Part shown: piece by piece, positions 25,041 to 34,879 of the stretch
How the letters are laid out: every line of letters begins with the position of its first letter
Position numbering within the stretch: the stretch's first letter is position 1
Made by a program: the position numbers and the translations under genes
The notes under the pieces: generated by a model
What the model was told of the DNA's origin: nothing
The model's database searches: none
The model's input: only the letters and a program-made list of their open reading frames with translations
Source of the DNA: Molossus alvarezi
Lineage: Eukaryota > Chordata > Mammalia > Chiroptera > Molossidae
DNA length: 64,000 nucleotides
Direction of reading: 5' to 3'
Assembly: GCA_037176705.1 (NCBI GenBank)
Contig: CM073887.1
Location: 26,849,501-26,913,500 of the forward strand

Positions 25041-25175
25041 ACAGAGAGATTAGAGTCCCAGTTTCTATTCTATGATAAGCTTGGGAAAGTAATTTAACCT
25101 TTGAAAAAAGATAATTATAAGAGACCTACATTGTAAGGTAAGTTGTTGACATGACTAAACAAAATAAAGTAATAA

Positions 25176-25411
25176 GCCTGGCTGGTGTAACTCAATAGAT
25201 TGAGTGTTGGTTGTCCCATGGACTGAGAGGTCCTAGTTCTATTCCTGGTCATGGCACATGCCAAGGATTCGGGCTAGATCCCCAGTGGGGAGGCGTGCAG
25301 AAGGCAGCCAATCCATGTTTCTTTCTCACATCGATTTTCTCTCTCTCTCTCTCCCCCTTCCTCTCTGAAAAAAAAGAAAGAAAAAAATAAATAAATAAAA
25401 ACATATTTTTT
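25176..25411 (+). mobile_element. Ves SINE, subtype C, diverged
   Basis: GCCTGGCTGGTGTAACTCAA head and CCATGGACTGAGAGGTCC. The A-rich tail was the landing site of the next SINE. Confidence 0.9.
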
Positions 25412-25426
25412 AAAAAGTCACATTTA

Positions 25427-25587
25427 GCCCTGGCCGGTTTGGCTCAGCAGTTTAGAGCGTCGGCCTGTGGTCCAGAGAGATCCGGGTTCGGTTCCCACTA
25501 AGGATGCGTACCTTGGTTGCATTTTGTTCCCAGTACTGGTTGGTCTTGCGGGTGGCAGCCACTCGATGTGTCCCTTTCACATCGATG

Positions 25588-25628
<41 letters not shown>

Positions 25629-25698
25629 TCCTTTCTCTCCCTCCCACTCTATCTGAACAAAAAATGGGGGAAAAAATGTCCTCAGGTGAGAATAAAAA
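25427..25698 (+). mobile_element. Ves SINE, subtype A
   Basis: Inserted into the tail of the preceding copy. TSD AAAAAGTCACATTTA on the left, with a matching copy ending at 25713. Long TC tract. Confidence 0.95.
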
Positions 25699-26394
25699 AA
25701 AAAGTCACATTTAGCAACCTAAAAACTAGAGAAGAAAATCAAGAAAAAGTAGTGTCATAGAAAGCGAGGGCTTGTTTTTCAAGGCAGAATCAGTGAAAAG
25801 AACTGGGCCAAAAAATAGCAAATGCCAAGGGTCTGAAATGAAAAAGTGCACAAGACAAAGTATATTAACCCACCCACTACAGTAATTGTGTTATATATTT
25901 GTTTACTATCCGTTTCAATCATAAGGAAAAATATTTTGTTTTGTTTTCTGAGATATTCCCAAAGCCTGCTCATAGTAGGTGCTCAAAAATATGAAAAACC
26001 TGAACTCCCTCATTATGAACAGTAGATACATTTAGAGTTCAATAGAATTCTATTAAAAAAGTATCTGAAAGGCAATTTTCATTCTCTGCATCATCTTGAT
26101 CTTAAGAAAGAAGTTGAACTATTTTCATAAACACTCCTGGTGTAGTTCTGTAACAGCCACAGATGAGTAAATTTAGAGTCACCTTCACAAAAGCACACTT
26201 ACTAATATTTATTAAATGCCTACTAAATGCATTAGAAAATATAAATTAGAAACAGGAGGTTTTGGGGGTATTTAGTGGGAGATGGACGAGTGATTTCCTA
26301 GCATCACAAAAATTTAAGACTACTACATAAATGCTACTATTCTAGAATCCTCTTCTCAAGTTCCCAAATGCAATTAGAAATGTTCTTTCTTTCT

Positions 26395-26512
26395 TTTAAA
26401 TCTTCGTCCAAGAATATTTTTCCATTTATCTTCAGATAGAGTGGAAGGGGGAGAGAGAGAGAAACATCGATGTAAGAGAGAGACATCGATTGGCTGCCTC
26501 CTGCACAACCTG
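26395..26512 (-). mobile_element. Ves SINE fragment (tail half)
   Basis: Inverted tail rc CTTCGTCCAAGAATATTTTT through the GA tract to TGGCTGCCTCCTGCACAACC. The tRNA-like head is absent. Confidence 0.85.
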
Positions 26513-28017
26513 CTCTAAACTGACCAATCTTCTACTGCTTAAACCCCTTAGAACACTGTCAACAAGATGTCTGTCAGCCTATGCCGGAACACCTCCAAAG
26601 TTCAAGAGTCTTTAGTGATGTGGAATTGGCTGAAAAAAGATATGGTTGTATCTTAAGCATGTTTGCTTAGTTTTGAGAAGGAAAGCAAAAAAGCAAGGCC
26701 TGTAGAGAGAAAGTCTTGTGAAAGAAGAACCAGTAGGAATATAAAGCCCAGGAAAACTGTCAGTTAGGGGAAGTCAAAGGATGCCCTACACCTCCTAGTC
26801 TTCCCTTAACAATTATGAAAATTCTTTTAAAAATAACTCTAAAAGCTAGATTATATATAAAACATTCCTGAGGTCAGGGCTTACCAGTTTACATTTCCTT
26901 TTGTATATTTTAGTTTATGGCCTGAAACTCCTTTATTAATTTACATCTAATTTTTAGTTGCATACCTTTCAGATTCAGAGGTACCTGTCCCAAGTCTTAA
27001 TATCATCCAGACCCCAAAATGCAATAGCATCTAAATACTACATGTACCTAAGGATGCAAAAAACAATAAGCAGAGATATTAAAGTCCAATGACAATCAAT
27101 ATGAGAATCAAAAAGGATGAGGAGTGGAAAGAGGAGAAGAGATAAAAACCTAATTTCAGCGAGCCCACAGTGAAGGAACATGGGAGCCTGGGCACAATTG
27201 CCTCCATCCCTCCAACACAATATGCCAACAGGTTGTATGAGAACAAGGTTGGGACTTGAGAGCAATGTAAAACTGACAGTTAAAAGAGAAGTATGAACAA
27301 AAGTACCACACACAGTGCCAAACAGAGAGACAGGCATTCAAATATTTGCAGAATGAATGAAGTAATAAACACACACTGGCACAAAGAGGATCTGAGTCCC
27401 TGCTCCTACCACATCATCCAAGGCACTTTAAATCCACATCAAAAATCTTTGCCTTAAAGCTCTGACTACAAATCTAGCCTTATGAAAAGCTGAGCCCTCC
27501 CAATAACTTCCAATGGCCTCTGTCCTAGTCTAGCCCTAGCCCAGTGAGGCTGAAGAAGCTACTTCTCAAAACAACTGCCTGCATTTCTCAAATCCATGAT
27601 TCAGAGTAGAAGGAAAAAAATAAGGTAGTGGGAGTGGAAGCAAACAGGCCAAAGGGTGGGAAGGAAGACTATTTCTGATCTACGGAAAAGTAAGTAACAC
27701 TCAAGGAGCTTTGGAATGAGAATTAATCCTAGATAGACCAAATGAAAATAAAGCCTATTTGTATTTATTATTAAATGAACAGAAACAATGTAAAAGTCTT
27801 GCCAACTCTGGCCGCCCATGATTAAGTTTTAACAATTGTTTCATCACTACTGGCATCGCAAGCTTTCCATTACCTCTCAGCCTATCACACTGTTCCAGCA
27901 CCACTGATGGAGTCTCAACACCAAAGAATTGTGCCAAACACCAAAATTATGATTACTTGGTCTTTCCTAGATTCCGTTTATCAACATTTGCATCCACACT
28001 TTTATCTCATTTTTTTC
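26513..28017. other. Intron 1 unique sequence, no gene seen
   Basis: AT-rich unique sequence. Open frames at 27038-27374 and 27601-27937 are not convincing as genes. Confidence 0.55.
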
Positions 28018-28132
28018 CTCTTTTCTTTTTTTCAATTACAGTTTACATTCATTATTATTAGTTTCAGGTGTACAGAATAGTGTTCAGACAATCACATACT
28101 TTACAAAGTGTCCCCCACCACACCAATCATTT
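28018..28132 (-). mobile_element. Ancient L1 fragment, antisense
   Basis: CAATTACAGTTTACATTCAT ... GTTTCAGGTGTACAGAATAG ... ACAAAGTGTCCCCCACC is a common antisense L1-derived segment in mammalian DNA. A Ves SINE inserted next to it at 28146. Confidence 0.5.
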
Positions 28133-28145
28133 TTAATTATTTCTT

Positions 28146-28406
28146 TTTCTTTTTTGTTAATCCTCACCTGAGGATATTTGTTTCCACTGATTTTTAGAGT
28201 GAGTGGGAAGGGGGGGGGGCGGGAGAGGGAAGGAGGGAGGAAGAGAGAGAGAAACATCGATGGCACATAGATCGGTTGCCTCCCGCAAGCACCTTGACCT
28301 AGGATTGAACCTACAACCCAGGTATGTGCCCATGACTGGGAACTGAACCAGTGACCCTTTGGTGTTCAGGCTGACACTCTAACCACTGAGCCACACAAGC
28401 CAAGGC
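28146..28406 (-). mobile_element. Ves SINE, subtype A-like, diverged
   Basis: Inverted, with a G run at 28208-28218. TSD TAATTATTTCT / TAATTACTTCT. Confidence 0.92.
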
Positions 28407-28409
28407 TAA

Positions 28410-29829
28410 TTACTTCTATTTAAATCATTGTTTATGTCTCTATTCCCTCCCTCCAGAGCCTGCTTTTCCACATCCTTTTTTTTTTCACCTGCATTCTAAG
28501 ATCTCCTTGTTCTTTCCTTTAGGTCCCTCTGCTCAAAAAGTAAAAAGGGACTGCAGAGAACTGATATAAAGGGGGCACGTTTGCTAGAGATACATACCCA
28601 CATGGTTTATTGTACATACTATGTATTGTCTATATACAGGTAGGATTTCCTGCCTTAGATGCCTCTAAGCCTGGACACAACTCATGCTGGTGCTGTGCTC
28701 ACACTGCTGATGTTAACAATCCACCATCATGAGTCCTGGGAATCAGGAGCTTTCCTGAACCTGCCAGAGAACAAAACCCGATCACAAAGCTCTCAAAGCC
28801 ACAGTGACCATAAAGCAACTGAGCCCTCATTTTTATCTGCCCAGGAGGGTCAATTCAAGTCTTATCATCTGCTCCTTAGACCCCCAAGATCTATTCTACT
28901 CAAGCTAAAAATTCCATAAGCACTCTTAGAAATTGTAATTCCAGAATCCTATTAGCTCTCCTAAAAGGATCAACATCAAAAATTATTCAGCACAAGCCTA
29001 ATATCCTTATTTTGGCTGGAATGCTACCAAATAACCAAAAGAGGCTGGGGCGGCACAACTGCCATGGAGTGAAGATGGCCAAATTGAAGTAAAACACGAT
29101 AAGGCTCCATGAATAAACTCTCATGACAAGGTAAGCTGTTCTTCAGAATGAGGTGTCTGCAGTTTGAAAAGTCAGTTCAAAGGGCTCTTGTTCCTTCATA
29201 AAGGTCAAACAAAGGAAAGCAAATCAAAACTGAAAATTTCAGAACTCGAAGATTTATAGTTCACTTTTACCAAAATGTTAAAAAAGAAATCTTTGTTCTC
29301 AGTAATGCAATATCTTGAATATCTTCCATATAATTGTTCTGCTGTTGTTATTTCTAAAGAGTAATTTTGTTGCAGGTAATCTTGAATGTGTCTGGGTACC
29401 AAGGAAAAAGACACCTGTGCCTGGCAGATCGCTACACTACTAATGTGCCCGGGGTACCAAGGAAACAGAAGATGCTCTGATTTCTGGATGCAATTTTCTG
29501 CAGTGCCAGGTAAAAGAGGTCACATGCCCTGAACAGCCGCGGCTCACTCAGTGATGTAAATGCTCCTCGTTAATTTTACTAGAAATTCGGAGAAGCAAGC
29601 AACCTAAGATCAATCCATTTAGACGCCGGGCGTCTGGTACTTTCCAGTATCATTTTTTCAACGGACTCCCGTGCATCCTATCTCCATCCCTTAGAAAGGG
29701 GTCGGCCAGCTGGGCACCAGCAGGATGGGCAGTACCCATGCACGGCTCCATCCCGAATCTCCTACCCTCCTGGGGTGGGGAAGACCCTTCCCAGGAAATC
29801 CTGGGCAGCGTTTTAAGTCACTGCTTGGC
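28410..29829. other. Intron 1 beside the CpG island, no gene seen
   Basis: Unique sequence that rises in GC towards 29800. A 70-codon frame at 29205-29414 (minus) has no recognised domain. Confidence 0.5.
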
Positions 29830-30026
29830 CAGGCTGAGTTTCCGTCCGCGTCCGCCTCGGGACTGCGGGAACCGCGCCTCGTCACGCCCCGCAGCTCCCA
29901 CCTCCCGCCGCCCCCGGCGTCGGCGAGCACCGGACGGCGGTCCCCGAGCAGCGCCCGCGGCCGGCGACACGCGCCGCAGCGGCGCGCTTATCCGCAGCGG
30001 CACAGCCCGCCCGCCCGCTCACTCAC

Positions 30027-30052
30027 GCGGGAGGCATTGGCGGCGTCTCCAT
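30027..30052 (-). CDS. KLHL2: KLHL2 exon 1 (coding part), start codon and first 26 nt
   Basis: The minus strand reads ATG at 30052-30050 and then METPPMPP plus the first two bases of an Ala codon, followed directly by the strong donor GTGAGTGAG (GT at 30026-30025). This matches the known amino end of mammalian KLHL2 (METPPLPPA) with one change, Leu6 to Met. The exon ends in phase 2, which matches exon 2 starting with a single base that completes the Ala codon. It sits in the middle of a CpG island, as expected for a housekeeping-type first exon. KLHL2 (Mayven) is a cytoplasmic BTB-kelch protein. It links the CUL3-RING ubiquitin ligase to substrates such as WNK kinases, and it also binds actin. 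The 5' UTR lies at coordinates above 30052, but its start cannot be fixed from sequence alone. Confidence 0.93.
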
Positions 30053-30280
30053 TGTGGCTCCTCTCGGGCTTCAGAACGCAGGCACCGACCGCCGCCGCCA
30101 GCACCATTCCAGCCGCGGACGCCGGCACTGCTCGCCCGCCGAGCCGCGTTCCATCCGCCCCGGAGGGGGAGCCGCGCGCCTACCGAGCGCCACCACCTGC
30201 GGCGGCGGCCCCCGCGGCCATGGCCCTCGGCCGGGCGCGCTCCGTCTGACTGCGCGGCTCCCGCGCTCACAGGAGTGCTG

Positions 30281-30312
<32 letters not shown>

Positions 30313-30313
30313 G
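30281..30313. repeat. CGG/CCG trinucleotide tract in KLHL2 promoter/5' UTR region
   Basis: About eleven uninterrupted GGC units on the plus strand (CCG/GCC on the KLHL2 sense strand) lie 230-260 bp upstream of the KLHL2 start codon. Whether they are in the 5' UTR or just upstream depends on the transcription start, which is not visible. Confidence 0.9.
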
Positions 30314-31109
30314 ACGGACGGGCGCGGGCTCGGCCACTTCCGGGTTCGGCCCCGCCGGCGCCTACGCCGTGACGGGACGGCGGTGCGGCCTCCCGCGGCG
30401 GCCGGGGACCCCTCCCTCGGCGCCTCCCCTTCCTCCTCCTCCTGCCGCTGCGGCGGCTGCGGGAGCCGGGCGGGCGTGCCCAGGCGCGGGGCGGGACTGG
30501 GGCGCCCGCGCCTGCAGTGGGGGGCTGTGGGGCACCCGGGCGGGGGGGCTAGGAGATTGGAGGTGGGGTGTTGTCTCTGCAGGAAAAGGGCGCCCGAAAG
30601 CACAGCGGAGTAGCGCTCGCTATTCGCTTATTGCTCTGCCTCGCACGTTTGTTCACCCTTTTCTCTTTTCATTTGAGCCTTTGCCACCCAATTCCTTTAC
30701 AAATGGTGACACCGAGGCAAGAAGAAAGGGATGTGCTCATCTAGTGTCCCAAGCAAGAAGCTGGGCCTTCTTCCTCAATATGTGATCCGTTGGAGCGAAG
30801 TAAACCATCTACTCGGCAAGGTTTTGGTTCCAGGGATACGACTGAGAGCAAAACCAGGTCTGCTGGCCATCTAGACCGATGAGAGAAAAGAAATGATGCC
30901 TGTTATGAAGAAAAATACTCGTGGTGAAGAAATGGGATGTTATTTTAGGAGTGGTCAGGGAAGGCCTCTCAAAAGATAACATTTAAACAGAGTTGGAATA
31001 AAATGAATCTTGAGTAATGCAGAGAGATCCAGGGCCTAGGAAAGTGCAGAGACTCCTACGCAAAATCTTGCCTGGCTTGTTGAGGAATGGGAAGGAGAAC
31101 AATGTAGCA

Positions 31110-31290
31110 GGTGGTTCTCCAAGTATGTCCGCTGGACAGCAGCAACATTGTGAAATTGTTAGAAATGCGAGTTCTCCAAGCCCACTTCAGATCGACCCAA
31201 ATGCGAAACTCTGGAGGTGGGGCCCAGCAGCCTGTGCTGTAACAAGCCTTCCAGGTGATGCTAATGTCTGCTAAGGTTGGAGAAGTCTAG
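31110..31290 (+). mobile_element. MER5A-like hAT-Charlie MITE
   Basis: It contains the family's recognisable core (GTTAGAAATGCGAGTTCTC, AACTCTGGAGGTGGGGCCCA, AACAAGCCTTCCAGGTGATG) between a CAGGTGGTTCTCC left end and a diverged right end. It lies inside a larger ancient repeat. Confidence 0.75.
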
Positions 31291-32046
31291 TGTAACTGAA
31301 GCGGTGAGGACAGAAGAAGGTGGGCGGAGATCGTGTGGGAGGAGCAACGTCAGATCGGGAAGGCTTGATAGGCCACGATAAAGACTTTGGCTTTCACTGA
31401 GAAGAGAAGCAACTGGAAAGTTGTGAGCAGCTTGATCTGATAATTAAAAGGATGGCTTTGCTGCGATTAGTTTTAAATTCTACAAAAAAAGGGGGTAGAG
31501 AATAGAAGGAGGTAGGCAAAATGTCAATTTTTGATGCTGAGTGATGGGTGCTTGAGGGTGATCACCATTTATGCGTGTTTCAAAAGGCTCATAAGTTGTT
31601 TTTTCTAAGATGACTGGTTGCTATATGAGCAACATTTGTAAGGAAGCAAGAAGATTAACATAGTGGGATGAAAAATAAGGATGGCCTGGAATAAAGTCAG
31701 AATGATGGAGAGGAGTAATTAGATTCTGATTCTATTTAAAAGATAAAGCACACAGGAATTAGACAGATTAGATATAAGAGAAAGAGCCGAGTCAAAGATG
31801 ATCCCAAGAGTTTTGGTCTGGGCTCTTGGGAGAGTGGAGCTGGCATTTACTGAGATTGGGAAGATAGAGAAAAAACAGATTAGGTGCGGGGGGGGGGGGT
31901 ATTGGTAAACTCTGATTTAGACATGGTAAGTTTGAGATGCCTATTAAACATCCATGTGAAGATAGGTGTAAACAGATATATGTATCTGGGTGGACATAAA
32001 TGTGTGGTTGCGAACATATAGATAGTATTTAAAGTCAGGGAACTGG

Positions 32047-32263
32047 CCTGGCCCATGTAGCTCAGGGGTTGAGCATCGGCCCGTGCACCAAGAGGTTGCT
32101 GGTTTGACTCCCCATCAGGGCACATGCCCAGGTTGTGGGCCCAATCCCATTGGGAGGCATGCAGGAGCCAGTCCATCGATGTTCTCTTTCATCGATGATT
32201 CTATCTCTCTCTCCCTCTCCCTTCCTCTTTCTCTAAAAATCTATAAGGATAAATAAATAAATG
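32047..32263 (+). mobile_element. Ves SINE, subtype B
   Basis: TSD AAGTCAGGGAACTGG / AAGTCAGGGGACTGG (32032-32046, 32264-32278). Sits within an ancient repeat. Confidence 0.95.
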
Positions 32264-32363
32264 AAGTCAGGGGACTGGATGAGACCAACTAGATAATGTA
32301 GCTGGAGAAAAGAGGACCAAGGAGTGAGCCCTGGGGCACTCCAACATTAAGACAAAAAGATGA

Positions 32364-32622
32364 GCCCTGGCCAGTTTGGCTCAGCAGTTAGAGCATCGGC
32401 CCGAGGACCAATGAGTCTCAGGTTCAATTCTGGACAAGGGCATGTACCATGGTTACAGTTCGTCCCCAACCCTGGTCGGGTCGTGCAGGAGGCAACCAGT
32501 CAATGTGGCTCTATCACATTGATGTTTTTCTTTATTTCTCTCTCTCTCCCCCCCTCCCTCCCACTCTATCTGATGATAAATAGGGGGGGGGAAAAGGACT
32601 CTTGGGTGAGGCATAAAAAAAA
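32364..32622 (+). mobile_element. Ves SINE, subtype A
   Basis: GCCCTGGCCAGTTTGGCTCA head. TSD AGACAAAAAGATGA on the left and a one-mismatch copy on the right. Confidence 0.94.
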
Positions 32623-33249
32623 AAGACAAAAAAATGAGGATTCAGAAAAGGAGACAGAGAAAGAGCAGCCAGAGGAGGATCAGGAGAAGTGTCTTGGTAG
32701 CCTAGGCTTAGATTTAATCAGATCGAAGGATCTTGAAGCAATTTTAAAATGTTAATTAATCTACACTGAGCTTTTGTTGTTTTCTGAAAAGACAGTGACA
32801 AAATCTCTGGCTTTCAGACATAAGCAGACCTGCCTAAGATTCATAGCAATTTATGAGGCCAGAGTTTCCATTTTCATCTTTGTGTGGGCCAAGTAACTTC
32901 AAAACACAGGCACTTGGCCAGATGCAGGCTCAGCACTTAACCCTGTCTCATTATCCACAACAAAAATGTGTGTCAGGATGAACAGAAATCATCTGTGGGG
33001 AAAAACTTAATACGTCTTCCTTTGTATGTCAGTTTCACCATTTTCTCAAGTAAAGAACACAAAGAATTAATAATAGATAGCCAAGGCCACCAAAAACTTA
33101 TTTTTATTTTCCTTGGCATAAGAACTGATTGGACATGTACAGGTGTTGACCTCTCCCTGCTCAGGTTATTAGCTACACCCACCTACTGATTACTCTTTAG
33201 ATGAAGTCTACGATCCCCACTGAGGAATTGTTCCCCATTGAGGAATTGT

Positions 33250-33795
33250 TACTGGAGAAATGGGTGGGCCACATTTCTCCACCACCAGAGGGAGTGGGGT
33301 TCTTGGGGACACTGCTGGAATAAGCATTTCCAGAGCCCCCACAGAGAATGAGATGTGATAAAAGACTTTATTGATGTGAAGTTATATTCCTTGGGTTGTA
33401 AAGTCCCAGTTCCCTTAGTCCAGTCCTGGAAAAGGGCAGCTGAGGGTTTAGCAAAGCTAGAAGTAGGGCCAGTGTCCAAAGTTTCTGTTCCATGGTGGAT
33501 CTAGGTCTGACAGAGCATCAGGCATCAGGCTATATTCAGTCCATTAGTCCACTGTGTGGAGTCTACATGGCCATGAGCCATGTGGGCAAAATGCAGAGCG
33601 TGAGAGCCCTGTAAGCCAGGAATCAGACATGAGCAGCAAGAGAAAGATAAAGCTTCCTTTGTTTAAGACTTTATACATCTAAGATTTTTTTTCACCCTTG
33701 CAGTGGCCATGCCTATTCTGGTCAATTACCTGTTTCCAAATGTGACTGACAGTCAAGCATCCTCCCGTGTCACCCAGACTGTATTGGGCATGCAT
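33250..33795 (-). other. Unclassified segment, possible LTR remnant
   Basis: Non-SINE sequence of mixed composition follows a short tandem duplication of about 20 bp (TTGAGGAATTGTT-type unit at about 33219-33250). I could not assign it. It lacks a long open frame. Confidence 0.2.
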
Positions 33796-33805
33796 CTAAA
33801 TTGCC

Positions 33806-33811
33806 TTTATT

Positions 33812-33862
<51 letters not shown>
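33806..33862. repeat. (TTTA)n microsatellite
   Basis: About 14 units, grown from the tail of the Ves SINE next to it. Confidence 0.97.
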
Positions 33863-34095
33863 TATTTATCCTCACCCGAGGACATCTTTCCATTTTTCAT
33901 ACAGAGAGAGTGGGAGGAAGAGAGAGAGAGAGAAACATTGACGTGAAAGGGACACATCGAGCGGCTGCCACCCGCACAACCAACCAGGGCCGGGGACAAA
34001 CTGCAACTGAGGTATGTGCCCTTAGTGGGAACCGAACCCAGGTCTCTCTGGACTGCAGGCCAACGCTCTAACCGCTGAGCCAAACCAGCCAGGGC
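33809..34095 (-). mobile_element. Ves SINE, subtype A, with expanded (TTTA)n tail
   Basis: Inverted. TSD TAAATTGCCTTT (33797-33808, 34096-34107). The tail has grown into a tetranucleotide microsatellite. Confidence 0.96.
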
Positions 34096-34384
34096 TAAAT
34101 TGCCTTTTTGCAGTCCTTTTCTCCATTGATCTGTGGGGAACAAACCTGGAGAGTGTTAACTGCAGCTTGCTAGCAAAGCTGTATAAATGTCATGCCTATA
34201 CTATCTAGTCTCCCCTTTACTCCTTTACTGTTAATAATAACCAGATTATTAATGGTATCAGAATGAGATCTTAGAAAAGTCCATATTTCTATAATATGAA
34301 ATAGAGCAATTCTTTAGGCAAATCAATAACTATAACCTAAAGCTAACGTAAGTAACGAAACTATCACTTGTAAAAAGGGGGGAT

Positions 34385-34870
34385 AAATGGTGATGGAAGG
34401 AGACTTGACTTGGGGTGATGTACACACAATTCAATATACAAATGATGTATTATAGAATTGTACCCGAGACCTATACAACTTTATTAACCAATGTCACCCC
34501 AATAAATTCAACAACAACAACAAAAAGAAGATGGAACCGCATAGCGGAACAAGTTCATGACAGCAGCTGGTGGCAAAAAGTACTTAGAGTTGAAATTAGA
34601 TGTTGCAACAGAAATGCATGACATGATATGGCAGACACAAACACATCACATGACAAGAATCTGGGAACCAAGAATTGCTCCCGTAAAGAAAAGACTTAAT
34701 TTCACTAAATATAAAAGAGGAATTTCAGAGGGAAGGTGGGCAGGAAGAGATGAACCAAAGAAAGTATAGGCATAGACAATAGGGTGGTGAGGCCTGGGGT
34801 GAGGCGGGAAGCAGGTGGAAGCGGGCAATGGGGGAATTCCTCCCCCACTGTAATTTGTAATTCTTCCCAG
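34385..34870 (+). mobile_element. L1 3' UTR remnants
   Basis: GATGTATTATAGAATTGTAC and AACCAATGTCACCCCAATAA (34440-34510) are typical of an L1MA-type 3' end with an A-rich tail. The following purine-rich stretch to about 34830 resembles a second bat L1 3' UTR. Short open frames here are not genes. Confidence 0.55.
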
Positions 34871-34879
34871 TGTAAAGAT

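Larger units (their letters stand above)
17848..30026 (-). other. KLHL2: KLHL2 intron 1
   Basis: A 12.2 kb first intron between the CpG-island exon and exon 2. It starts with GTGAGT at 30026 and ends with the AG at 17849-17848. It holds only four Ves copies, all above 25175, together with MIR, L2, L1 remnants and one complete non-autonomous hAT element. Confidence 0.9.
29830..30570 (-). promoter_or_regulatory. KLHL2: KLHL2 CpG-island promoter
   Basis: About 740 bp is very GC-rich with dense CpG, in contrast to the AT-rich flanks, and surrounds KLHL2 exon 1. On the upstream side of the start codon there is a CCG/CGG tract (30281-30313), an ETS/GABP-type motif (CCGGAAGTG on the minus strand, 30343-30335) and an SP1-type GC box (GGGGCGGG, 30488-30495). 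I see no TATA box at a plausible distance. This is the layout of a TATA-less, dispersed-start promoter. Long open frames cross it on both strands, but they follow from the lack of AT-rich stop codons. Divergent transcription to the right is possible, but nothing shows a gene there. Confidence 0.85.
30940..32340 (+). repeat. Ancient interspersed repeat copy, interrupted
   Basis: GTCAGGGAAGGCCTCTCAAA, ATAAAGACTTTGGCTTTCAC, GTCAAAGATGATCCCAAGAG and AAGTTTGAGATGCCTATTAA mark the family. It is interrupted by a MER5A-like MITE and a Ves SINE. Confidence 0.45.

Noticed and set aside
29725..30785. Long open frames (up to 291 codons) on both strands in the GC-rich region
   Set aside because: They overlap in several frames and on both strands, are Pro/Arg/Ala/Gly-rich, and cover the KLHL2 promoter and exon 1. 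They reflect the lack of AT-rich stop codons in a CpG island.
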